Positions 34,829 through 43,025 of a stretch of 64,000 bases of DNA are shown here, piece by piece. This stretch comes from Saprospiraceae bacterium (GTDB taxonomy: Bacteria > Bacteroidota > Bacteroidia > Chitinophagales > Saprospiraceae), in the NCBI GenBank assembly GCA_016717145.1, contig JADKGD010000031.1:1-64000 (forward strand), read 5' to 3'. The position numbers were made by a program, and so were the translations under genes. Position 1 is the first letter of the stretch. Each line of letters opens with the position of its first letter. The notes under the pieces were generated by a model. It had not been told where the DNA came from. It searched no databases and worked only from the letters and a program-made list of their open reading frames with translations.

Positions 34829-35758
34829 TTATCTCATTTTGTTTTTTTCTTTCTTCAACTGAAAAAAGCTTTTACATCCGATATGATTGTTTTCATTATC
34901 TGAAATGTCTTCAAAATTATAACATTCAAGCATTGGCGCATAAAATATGTGGTCATAAGGCATCTTAAAGGAAGATGGGTTAATGTCCCTTCTGCTATTC
35001 AATAGCTTTGTTTTATTTCTGAATTCAATAATGTCATGTGACCAGTAGACCTGATTAAACTCACCCAAGATAATAAGGTTTTCATGATTCTGTAAAATGT
35101 CATCTCCCAACATTTTATATTGATATTTTGCCTTTTCCTTTGAAAGTTTATCCAAGGCCGGCACCATATAAGAAGATATAATCTTAAAGTTTTGATTTTT
35201 TTTCTTAATATCGACAACAAGATTAGGTATTTCCATGTAAGTGGTTACATAGAAATTTTTAATTTCATGCTTAGAAAAGACAGCTTTGCCATACAAATCC
35301 ATGCGTACATCTTTAAAACTGAATGGATATGACTTAGCCGCCAAATGAGGTATAATATTAGCCCAGTCCGGCGTATATTCCTGAAAAGAAATAACATCAA
35401 GATCAGATTGATTCATGATATTTTGAATAGTCGCTACATTTGTTACCAAACTCAAATTAATATGAGCTACAGATATAAAACCTTGATCATTGATTTTTGG
35501 ATCTTTCAGTTCCGTATTGGATGCATTTTTTAGAAAAAGAGCCAGAATGGCTGCGCATACAAATCCAGTGAAAAGAATGGTTCGACTGTTTACTATCAAA
35601 CCTATCAGACCTGAAATAATCAATAAAAATAAAAAATGTACAAGATAATCTGTGGCTTCAGTAAATATACTTAAAGATGGAATAAATACAGCTGTAACTG
35701 TCAGTAATATAATAACAGCTGCGATTACTTTATTTCCCAATCCTATATAATTTATCAC
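34829..35758 (-). CDS. Membrane-anchored EEP-fold protein with altered catalytic motifs
   Basis: The 309-residue protein has two or three N-terminal transmembrane helices (about residues 10-90) and an endonuclease/exonuclease/phosphatase-like domain: DVISFQEY keeps the catalytic Glu, and YDHIFY keeps an Asp-His. However, the G-D-F-N motif is GEFN, the strand usually ending in T-H reads SSYMVP, and the final S-D-H is NNH. Three of the usual catalytic positions are changed, so it may be inactive, altered in specificity, or a binding protein. It lies 8 bp upstream of the elaA-like gene. Confidence 0.7.
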   Translation of the reverse strand: MINYIGLGNKVIAAVIILLTVTAVFIPSLSIFTEATDYLVHFLFLLIISGLIGLIVNSRTILFTGFVCAAILALFLKNASNTELKDPKINDQGFISVAHINLSLVTNVATIQNIMNQSDLDVISFQEYTPDWANIIPHLAAKSYPFSFKDVRMDLYGKAVFSKHEIKNFYVTTYMEIPNLVVDIKKKNQNFKIISSYMVPALDKLSKEKAKYQYKMLGDDILQNHENLIILGEFNQVYWSHDIIEFRNKTKLLNSRRDINPSSFKMPYDHIFYAPMLECYNFEDISDNENNHIGCKSFFQLKKEKNKMR

Positions 35759-35781
35759 CTTCCTGTTCCGCTTTCAGTCAA

Positions 35782-37623
35782 TTAAAAATTATCCGCCACG
35801 ACAACCACATTTTTATATTCTCTGATATCACCATCTGAATGAAATAACCTTGCATAAATAAGGTATAAACCCATCCTGATTTTATTGCCTTCCCCATCTA
35901 TTCCATCCCATTTTATAGCGCCTTCTGTCCCTAATAAAAAATTATCAACAAGATCCAAAACCGGAAATCCTTCGGAATCAAAGATTTTTATACTGACCAG
36001 AAAACCTTCTTTTTCGATTTTATATTGTAATAAAACAAAGTCCTCAAAACCATCACCATTAGGTGAAAATACCTTCTTGTCCAGTGCAAATCCAAGACTT
36101 GAAACAGGTTGGCCTGTAAGAATATTTGAATTTTTATACCCCGGCGTAGCAAAGTTTACACCCTGAGAGGCAGAATGCCAGTTGTTGGCATCATTGCTGC
36201 CTGCGTTAAGGTTTATTCTTTCTAGACTAACGCCTTTAGTTTCGTCAATCAATTCAAAGTGCATAGCATCGACATAATCGAAGGAGTCAACTACTATTTC
36301 CAGATTATCACTGATGGTTATAAGTGTGATATTGGCGGCATCAATATTTAATGAAGGTAATGTTGCCGAAATAAAATTTGCGCTAACAGGTGGACTGTAA
36401 GTCTGTTTCAGAAAATCAGTATTTTTTGAAATGGCAACAAATTCTCCAGGCAATAATATCATATCAGTCAGAATGGTTTTACTTTCATTCTTTTGTCTGT
36501 TCCTTACAACCAAACCATCCAGTTTCAAAAACTTATCTGACCGATTGTATACTTCAATAAAATCTTCGCCACCAACATATGGATCAGTCAATATTTCAGT
36601 TAGTATTAAATCACCTTTTTGAGGTGCCACAACAAGAAAAAATTCTTTTTTTGACACTTTCACATTACTAGCTCTGTCCTTTACACCACTGACTGTAATG
36701 GTATACTTTTTGCCACTTAATATATTTTTTGTGTTAAAAATCAAAGTAATATTGTTTGGGTTCGTATTGGAAAATGTCAGCAGGTCGGGATTGCCTATAC
36801 CATTATCCACTGTATAATTTAACATGTTTTTGGCAGAACTTTCATCCAATGGCTCTGAAAATGTCAACTCGAGCGTGGTCTCATTCTTTACATCAACTTT
36901 CAGTAAATCAGGTGGAAAGGAGTCTTTTTCAATTGTTTTGATAAAAATATCGTCATAAAAAAATTTATCTATCCTTGTAATTGTATACTTGGAATAAATA
37001 CCAAAATATAGTGAGTCAGGAAATATAAAACCAGGATCATAAAATTCAAGATCTTCATTAAATAAATTTGAGCCAGAATAGTCTACTGATATATTCCAGT
37101 ACCCATCCCTGTAAATTTTCATTCGAACTCGAGCATCAGCAGGATCCGCACTCATAGCTCCAAGTGTACCAGATCCCAATAAAGCAGCAGTGCCATTTGT
37201 CAATTTCCAAAATTGCAAAGCATCATTTGACCCGTTCTCGCCCACGCGCATGTAGTATCCATTTGCTTGAGATTCGACACTATTGTCTGTAAAAAGGTAT
37301 ATTTTGCTGAAGTTGTCATTTGAAGGGCTAAACTGTAATTTAAGGTAAATATCGACTTGAATACTATCCTCAGGTGCCTTGTATTTAGTATAGATATAAG
37401 ACTCTCCGGCAGTAACAGCACTTAGTTGCAATTGCCCTGCAGTATTAATTTTAAAATCAGATATATTCCCTCCCCACAATGGTTCTGTCAATGCTTCACT
37501 ATTGAAGTCTAGATTTAATTGTCCAAAAACTTGCACGCTTAAGCACAAGACGATGAGAAAATGAAAATATCTTAACCTTAATAAGTTTAATTTTAAGAAT
37601 GAAAGTATATCTTTGCGTTCCAT
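35782..37623 (-). CDS. Secreted lamin-tail-domain protein with FlgD-like C-terminus
   Basis: The 613-residue protein has a signal peptide (about residues 15-35, ending QVFGQ), an N-terminal sugar-binding-like beta domain, a bacterial Ig-like segment (TLELTFSEPLDESSAKNM, with SGVKDRASN), a lamin-tail domain (LTEILTDPYVGGEDFIEVYN), and a C-terminal FlgD-Ig-like part (SPNGDGFEDFVLLQY, then IKWDGIDGEGN). The architecture is widespread in Bacteroidota secreted surface proteins. No canonical type A sorting tail is seen. Role unknown, probably adhesion or cell-surface structure. Confidence 0.8.
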   Translation of the reverse strand: MERKDILSFLKLNLLRLRYFHFLIVLCLSVQVFGQLNLDFNSEALTEPLWGGNISDFKINTAGQLQLSAVTAGESYIYTKYKAPEDSIQVDIYLKLQFSPSNDNFSKIYLFTDNSVESQANGYYMRVGENGSNDALQFWKLTNGTAALLGSGTLGAMSADPADARVRMKIYRDGYWNISVDYSGSNLFNEDLEFYDPGFIFPDSLYFGIYSKYTITRIDKFFYDDIFIKTIEKDSFPPDLLKVDVKNETTLELTFSEPLDESSAKNMLNYTVDNGIGNPDLLTFSNTNPNNITLIFNTKNILSGKKYTITVSGVKDRASNVKVSKKEFFLVVAPQKGDLILTEILTDPYVGGEDFIEVYNRSDKFLKLDGLVVRNRQKNESKTILTDMILLPGEFVAISKNTDFLKQTYSPPVSANFISATLPSLNIDAANITLITISDNLEIVVDSFDYVDAMHFELIDETKGVSLERINLNAGSNDANNWHSASQGVNFATPGYKNSNILTGQPVSSLGFALDKKVFSPNGDGFEDFVLLQYKIEKEGFLVSIKIFDSEGFPVLDLVDNFLLGTEGAIKWDGIDGEGNKIRMGLYLIYARLFHSDGDIREYKNVVVVADNF

Positions 37624-37770
37624 ATTATCAAGGTGTTATTAAATACAAGATAAATATTTGTATTTTTTTTAGGATGACTCATTTGATTAAAACACGTCAG
37701 TTAAAAAAGCAAATATAGAAATAAAGCTTGAATTAATTTTTAAGGCATTAAGTAAGAATAAAAATTTGTT

Positions 37771-38769
37771 ATGAAAGTTGCAGTAGTAGGTGCTACGGGA
37801 CTTGTTGGAAGGGTGATGAATGAAGTATTGGAAGAGTTTAATTTTCCGATTTCAGAATATATTCCGGTAGCATCAAGCAGATCTATTGGAAAATTAATAC
37901 ATTACAGAGGTAAAGATTATCCCATTGTGGGTATGGAAGAGGCCTTACAAATGGTGCCTGACATTGCAATATTTTCAGCCGGTGGATCCACCTCATTGGA
38001 ATGGGCACCTAAGTTTGCGGCCAAAGGAACTGTAGTGATTGACAACTCGAGCGCGTGGCGAATGGATCCGACAAAAAAATTAATTGTACCTGAAATAAAT
38101 GCAGGGCAACTTACGATTGAAGATAAAATCATTGCTAATCCCAATTGCTCTACCATACAGATGGTGGTAGCACTTGCTCCTTTACATAAAAAATATGGTA
38201 TAAAGAGACTTGTTATTTCTACCTACCAATCGTTTACAGGAACCGGTGCAAAAGCTGTAGCGCAATACGAGGCTGAAAAAAATGGCGGTAATCCGTCAAA
38301 GGAAGAAATGGCTTACCATTATCAAATATTTGAAAATTGTATTCCGCAATGTGATGTATTCCTTGACAACAGGTATACAAAAGAAGAGATGAAACTAGTT
38401 CATGAGACAAAAAAAATTCTCAGTGATGACAGTTTAAAGATCACTGCAACTGCAGTAAGGGTGCCTGTGAATGGTGGTCATTCCGAATCTGTCAATATTG
38501 AATTTAATCAGCCAATTGACTTAGCCGAGATAAACAAGATACTTACAGAAGCTGAAGGGATTACGGTTATTGACGATATTGAACATTTTAAATATCCGAT
38601 GCCACTTTATGCTAAAAATAAGAATGAAGTGTTTGTAGGAAGAATCAGACGGGACGAATCGGTTGAAAATGGTCTGAATATGTGGATAGTAGCAGATAAT
38701 CTTAGAAAAGGCGCTGCTACAAATGCTGTTCAGATAGCTGAATTTCTGGTGAAACACAAGCTTGTATAA
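37771..38769 (+). CDS. asd: Aspartate-semialdehyde dehydrogenase
   Basis: The 332-residue protein begins with VAVVGATGLVGRVM (NADP-binding), has the active-site Cys in NPNCSTIQMV (around residue 129), SFTGTGAKAV, and the second catalytic His in RVPVNGGHSESV. These are diagnostic of Asd. It reduces aspartyl phosphate to aspartate semialdehyde, leading to lysine/diaminopimelate, threonine and methionine. It stands alone upstream of the coiled-coil gene in the same direction, 60 bp away. Confidence 0.95.
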   Translation: MKVAVVGATGLVGRVMNEVLEEFNFPISEYIPVASSRSIGKLIHYRGKDYPIVGMEEALQMVPDIAIFSAGGSTSLEWAPKFAAKGTVVIDNSSAWRMDPTKKLIVPEINAGQLTIEDKIIANPNCSTIQMVVALAPLHKKYGIKRLVISTYQSFTGTGAKAVAQYEAEKNGGNPSKEEMAYHYQIFENCIPQCDVFLDNRYTKEEMKLVHETKKILSDDSLKITATAVRVPVNGGHSESVNIEFNQPIDLAEINKILTEAEGITVIDDIEHFKYPMPLYAKNKNEVFVGRIRRDESVENGLNMWIVADNLRKGAATNAVQIAEFLVKHKLV

Positions 38770-38803
38770 TAGATTGTAAATGTAGATTTATTACTTAACG
38801 AAT

Positions 38804-38811
38804 TATTTTTG
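38804..38811 (+). promoter_or_regulatory. -7 promoter element of the coiled-coil gene
   Basis: TATTTTTG matches TAnnTTTG. It overlaps the TTG at 38809, so the ATG at 38833 is the likely start, with a leader of about 15 nt. Confidence 0.5.
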
Positions 38812-38832
38812 ATTACTAAATTACACTGTATC

Positions 38833-40335
38833 ATGAGACGCAAATTAGTACTATGGGGTTCCAATGAAAAAGATGAAAAATTGCTTGTAGCATTGGAGCT
38901 ATTGGAAAAAGAAAATGTTGTAGATGTCTACACTTTTCCTGAATCTGTTGCCACAGAAGAATTTTATAAGACCATGTCAGAAAAGTGGAAAGACGACATT
39001 GAAGTAGAATTTCCATCAAATTTCACAAAAATTGAAAGAAAATTATCTGTATCTGATAGTTTGCTTCCCGACGAAATTAAGGTTGACAGACCTGACCTCA
39101 TTACGAGGGCGCAGGCTGAATGGCACTTTGTTGTATTGTCATCAAAACTCTATGGCATGTATAAATCAGAAATGGAGGAGCTTAAAGAAAGGATAGAAAC
39201 ATTAAGTGAATATGATAATATGGCCTGGGAGGAATTAAAAAACTTCTGGAATAAAGTGCAAACTCAGGTCAACGATAAAAATCTTTTTAGGGAACATGGT
39301 GCATCATTACGTGATAAAACCAATGGTCTTTTTGACAAATTGAAAGAATTAAAAAAGTCCTTTGAAAGCGAATTTGAAACCCAATCCAAACAGTATATTG
39401 ACATATTCAGTAAAGAATTGGCAGAAATCGAAGCAAAAATAGACAAAGGCCTCGGCTTGAGTCCACTATTTGAGGATCTTAAAAAAGTTCAGGCAAAAAT
39501 AAAAGATTTCAAATTTACCAAGGATGACAGAAATACCCTCTGGAATAAAATTGATGATACGTTTAAGAAACTTAAAGAAAAAAGAAGCGGTGGACCTTCA
39601 AGCAACCCGCAACATACCAACAGTGAATTGGCCAGAACTGAAGCAAGATACAATGGTTTGATAGGGGCCATTCAAAAAATGCAACGATCTATTGATTTTG
39701 ACCAAAAAGATTTGGACTATGAAGCTAAAAGAGTAGCCAATAGTGATGGACAATTGGAATCTCAACTGCGTCAGGCTAAAATAAACATGATCGCCGAACG
39801 AATCAAATCCAAACAGGAAAAACTCGACGACATGAATAAAACCAAAACAGAACTTGAAGCAAAAATCGAAAGAGAAAAAAAGAAAGCGGTTAAAGTAGAG
39901 AAGAAAGAAAAGTTTGACGAAGCCAAAGAAGTCGTAAAACAAAAAATTGCATCAGGAATATCCGAAAATGTAAAGGAAATGGATAAAATTTCTGATAAAC
40001 TCGAAAAAGCCGCGAGCGAATTGGTTAAAAAGCCAAAAACTAAACCATCCTTTATCGATAAATTGTCTGAAGATCTGGAATCTTTGGTCGAAGATGTGGT
40101 TGATACTGCTAAAGCTGTTGCAGGTGTTGTCGCCGAAAAACTAGATGACGTCATGGACAAAGCGGAAGATGTGATAGACAACATCAACGACAAATTGGAA
40201 GATACAAAAAAAGAAGATGACGTTAAGGTAGCTGATGCTGTTGATGACATTGTCAAAGAAGGCGCTGAAACCAACGAAGTGGAGGAAAATAAAATCAGCC
40301 CAAATGATACTGATGACATTGTAAAGGAAGCGTAA
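38833..40335 (+). CDS. Charged coiled-coil protein, family not recognised
   Basis: This protein of 500 residues starts MRRKLVLWGSNEKDEKLLVA, which looks like a small globular strand-helix unit of about 80 residues. The rest is almost entirely Lys/Glu/Asp-rich helix (for example EMEELKERIETLSE, LKELKKSFESEFE, KMQRSIDFDQKDLDYEAKR), ending in an acidic tail with repeated DDIVKE motifs (about residues 463 and 496). No signal peptide or membrane segment. A structural or scaffold role is possible but not shown. It is followed by a terminator. Confidence 0.7.
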   Translation: MRRKLVLWGSNEKDEKLLVALELLEKENVVDVYTFPESVATEEFYKTMSEKWKDDIEVEFPSNFTKIERKLSVSDSLLPDEIKVDRPDLITRAQAEWHFVVLSSKLYGMYKSEMEELKERIETLSEYDNMAWEELKNFWNKVQTQVNDKNLFREHGASLRDKTNGLFDKLKELKKSFESEFETQSKQYIDIFSKELAEIEAKIDKGLGLSPLFEDLKKVQAKIKDFKFTKDDRNTLWNKIDDTFKKLKEKRSGGPSSNPQHTNSELARTEARYNGLIGAIQKMQRSIDFDQKDLDYEAKRVANSDGQLESQLRQAKINMIAERIKSKQEKLDDMNKTKTELEAKIEREKKKAVKVEKKEKFDEAKEVVKQKIASGISENVKEMDKISDKLEKAASELVKKPKTKPSFIDKLSEDLESLVEDVVDTAKAVAGVVAEKLDDVMDKAEDVIDNINDKLEDTKKEDDVKVADAVDDIVKEGAETNEVEENKISPNDTDDIVKEA

Positions 40336-40356
40336 ACGTTTTAAAAATATTAAAAT

Positions 40357-40395
40357 AAAAAACAGAATTCATTCATTTGGTTTCTGTTTTTTTTT
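40357..40395 (+). terminator. Intrinsic terminator of the coiled-coil gene
   Basis: Stem aaaacagaa / ttctgtttt followed by T8, 20 bp after the stop codon. Confidence 0.8.
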
Positions 40396-40501
40396 AAACA
40401 TCAATCTTTATATTGAAAATTTATTGCTTCCTGCAGTTTAATGGTGATTTGCTTATCTGACCATATTTTATTCAAATGAGCATTTCTTTTTGGATTAAAA
40501 T

Positions 40502-40536
40502 AAAAAAGCGGAGCTGAACTTTCGTCCAAACTCCGC
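40502..40536 (-). terminator. Minus-strand terminator with no gene in front of it
   Basis: On the minus strand GCGGAG...CTCCGC (40508-40513 with 40531-40536) is followed by six T. That is a good intrinsic terminator, but the DNA upstream on that strand (40537-40690) has no reading frame, and beyond it radA runs the other way. It may end an unannotated small RNA. Confidence 0.5.
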
Positions 40537-40689
40537 ATAACCCCAAAAAACCAATTGAAAACAATTTACTTTTGATTTCCACTTTTGGAATACTTTATGT
40601 ATTTTTATCAATTTCTTATAGTTAGACGTAATAATGATAATGAGTCACTTTTGTTTTTGATATTGCAGTATATTTTAAAAATCATTTAA

Positions 40690-42057
40690 TTGAAGATAAA
40701 ATCAAGTTTTTTTTGTACTAATTGCGGTGCTGAATCTCCAAAATGGCAGGGCAAGTGTCCGTCGTGCGGAGAATGGAATACATATGTAGAAGAGATAATC
40801 GAAAAAAAAACTCCCAAATCAGAGCAGGAAAAGATATGGAGAGATCCCAAAAAAGAAAAATTAACCCCAAAAAAAATTGATGAAGTTTCGGCACTGAATG
40901 CTTCGAGAATCCAAACAAATGATGGCGAACTGGACAGAGTGCTGGGAGGTGGACTTGTTTATGGTTCTATCGTCCTTGTAGGTGGACAACCCGGCATTGG
41001 GAAATCAACATTATTGCTCCAACTCGCACTAAAGCAAAAGAAAAAGTCCTGTATGTTTCAGGAGAGGAAAGTGAAGAACAAATTAAAATGCGCGCTGACC
41101 GAATCGGGTACAAAAATACTGATTGTTACATTTATACAGAAGTCAATGTCAGCAACATCCTGAAAGAATCCAATAAACTGCTACCGGATATCATTATAAT
41201 AGATTCTGTCCAGACGCTCATTAGCCCATATATCGACAGTACGCCAGGCAGCATCTCACAGGTCAAAGAATGTACAGGAGAATTGCAACGGTATGCAAAA
41301 GAAACCAATATTCCGATATTTATCATTGGTCATATTACTAAGGACGGCGGTATTGCGGGACCAAAATTATTAGAACATATCGTTGATGTGGTGCTTCAAT
41401 TTGAAGGAGATCAACATTATGCATACAGAATCCTACGCACACTCAAAAACAGGTTTGGATCTACAGACGAAATAGGCATTTATGCCATGGATGTAAAAGG
41501 GCTGAGGGAAATTTCCAATCCTTCCGAATTGCTCATTTCACCTAATGACGACCATCTCAGTGGCAGTGCTGTAGCTGCCTCAGTAGAAGGATTACGTCCA
41601 TTACTTATAGAAACCCAGGCGCTTGTAAGTCCTGCTATTTATGGGACTCCACAAAGATCAGCCACCGGATTTGATACGCGTCGTATGTCCATGCTTCTCG
41701 CCGTTTTGGAAAAAAGGTGTGGCCTGCCTTTTGGTCAGAATGACGTTTTTTAAATATTGCTGGTGGCATTAAAGTTACAGATCCATCTATTGATCTTGCA
41801 GTGGTAGCGGCCTTAATTTCTTCACTTCAGGATATATATATAGCAAAAAAATATGTTTTGCAGGTGAAGTAGGACTATCGGGCGAAATAAGACCCGTAAG
41901 CCGTGCTGAACAGCGCATTCAGGAAGCGGGACGGCTTGGGTTTGAAATTATTTATATTTCAAAATACAAAGCGGATCTGGTATTAAAAAAACATTATGGC
42001 GTGGAAGTAAAAACATTGACAAAAATTGATGATTTGCTCAAAGAAGTATTCGCCTGA
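40690..42057 (+). pseudogene. radA: DNA repair protein RadA, three one-base frameshifts
   Basis: Domains run in family order across three frames: zinc finger CTNCGAESPKWQGKCPSCGEW, Walker A GGQPGIGKSTLL, then VLYVSGEESEEQIKMRADRI, DSVQTL, the RadA KNRFGS motif (TLKNRFGSTDEIG), and the Lon-like C-terminus (AVVAALISS, FAGEVGLSGEIRPV). One missing base at each of three places restores it: near 41035-41045, in T6 at 41746-41751 and in T4 at 41856-41859. RadA drives branch migration in recombinational repair. Start is TTG 40690. Three lesions in one kilobase suggest decay or poor local sequence; every motif is still conserved. Confidence 0.88.
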
Positions 42058-42488
42058 TGGAAAATATCGATGTATTTGAATTGAGCAAAAATCATCCCAT
42101 CATCTTTTTTGATGGCACTTGCCACTTGTGTGATCGATCTGTTCAGTTTGTCCTGAAGCGCGATCATAAAAAGTTATTTAGATTTTGTGCTTTACAATCG
42201 GACCTGGCAATCAAATCCATTAAAAATTTACCCGGCGCGACTCAGCCTGACTCCATTGTTTTTTTGTCCAATGGGAAATTTTCTTATTACAGTGATGCGG
42301 CACTTCAAATCCTGAAACATCTTAACATACCATACCCTTGGTTGGCAAATATACTGTATGTATTTCCTGGATTTATCAGAGATGCCGTGTATAAGTTTAT
42401 TGCAAAAAAAAGATATCAATGGTTTGGCAGATATGATACATGTCTGATCCCTGAACCTGGCTGGACTGATAGGTTTTTGGATGCATGA
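42057..42488 (+). CDS. DCC-family thiol-disulfide oxidoreductase-like protein (DUF393)
   Basis: The 143-residue protein has the DUF393 signature FFDGTCHLCDRSVQFVLKRD, with D-G-x-C-x-x-C near residue 19, and ends in the family's typical GRYDTCLIP segment. Its ATG overlaps the radA stop by one base (TGATG), suggesting coupling. Proteins of this group are called thiol-disulfide oxidoreductases on the basis of the CxxC pair; direct function is little known. Confidence 0.88.
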   Translation: MENIDVFELSKNHPIIFFDGTCHLCDRSVQFVLKRDHKKLFRFCALQSDLAIKSIKNLPGATQPDSIVFLSNGKFSYYSDAALQILKHLNIPYPWLANILYVFPGFIRDAVYKFIAKKRYQWFGRYDTCLIPEPGWTDRFLDA

Positions 42489-42905
42489 GTTGTTTCGTAA
42501 TGCAGTACCTCTTTTTGTCAATGAAATATTACAATTTACCCCACCATCTTCGCGGCAAGCCCCTTCTTTTTTCCACTTTTCTATCAAACGAATATTGGGA
42601 TTTATCTTTTTACGTTCCTGATATATCATCATCTGAAATGCACGAAAAATCTTGCTATCATGCAAACAATCAGGATAAAGTAACCTGAGTTCATCAAAAG
42701 TGATCTTAGTTTTAGTAACTTTGATACTTTCCTTCAAACATTTTGTCTTTGCAAATCCTGTTGTATCAAGCGTTGTTATTGTGTCATATTTGATATAAAG
42801 TGGGATGCTATCCTGAGAGTACATATCACTTTTAATGTCAGAAGAAGGGTATCTGATGTCATTTGAAAAAACATTCGCCAAATAGAAAATGTAAGCTAAG
42901 ATCAT
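42228..42905 (-). CDS. Hypothetical exported protein, 3' part probably out of frame
   Basis: The first 125 or so residues (about 42530-42905) look coding: a short hydrophobic N-terminus (MILAYIFYLANVF) followed by a soluble charged sequence. From about 42490 leftwards the frame lies antisense over the conserved DCC-family gene and is a shadow. The true stop may be a TAA reached through a shift in the G4 run at about 42538. Family not recognised; low confidence. Confidence 0.3.
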   Translation of the reverse strand: MILAYIFYLANVFSNDIRYPSSDIKSDMYSQDSIPLYIKYDTITTLDTTGFAKTKCLKESIKVTKTKITFDELRLLYPDCLHDSKIFRAFQMMIYQERKKINPNIRLIEKWKKEGACREDGGVNCNISLTKRGTALRNNSCIQKPISPARFRDQTCIISAKPLISFFCNKLIHGISDKSRKYIQYICQPRVWYVKMFQDLKCRITVIRKFPIGQKNNGVRLSRAG

Positions 42906-43025
42906 AAATCATATTTAATTAACAGATGCAGAATTGACCTGTTTTGGTGTAGAGTTTCTATGGCCTAAAACTTAAATTCTGGGTCAGAATAAAAATTCTC
43001 TATTTGAAGTCACATTATTTCCGGA

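Noticed and set aside
39771..40319. Ser-rich minus-strand frame opposite the coiled-coil gene
   Set aside because: Antisense of Lys/Glu/Asp-rich codons gives Phe/Ser-rich shadows; no signal or motif.
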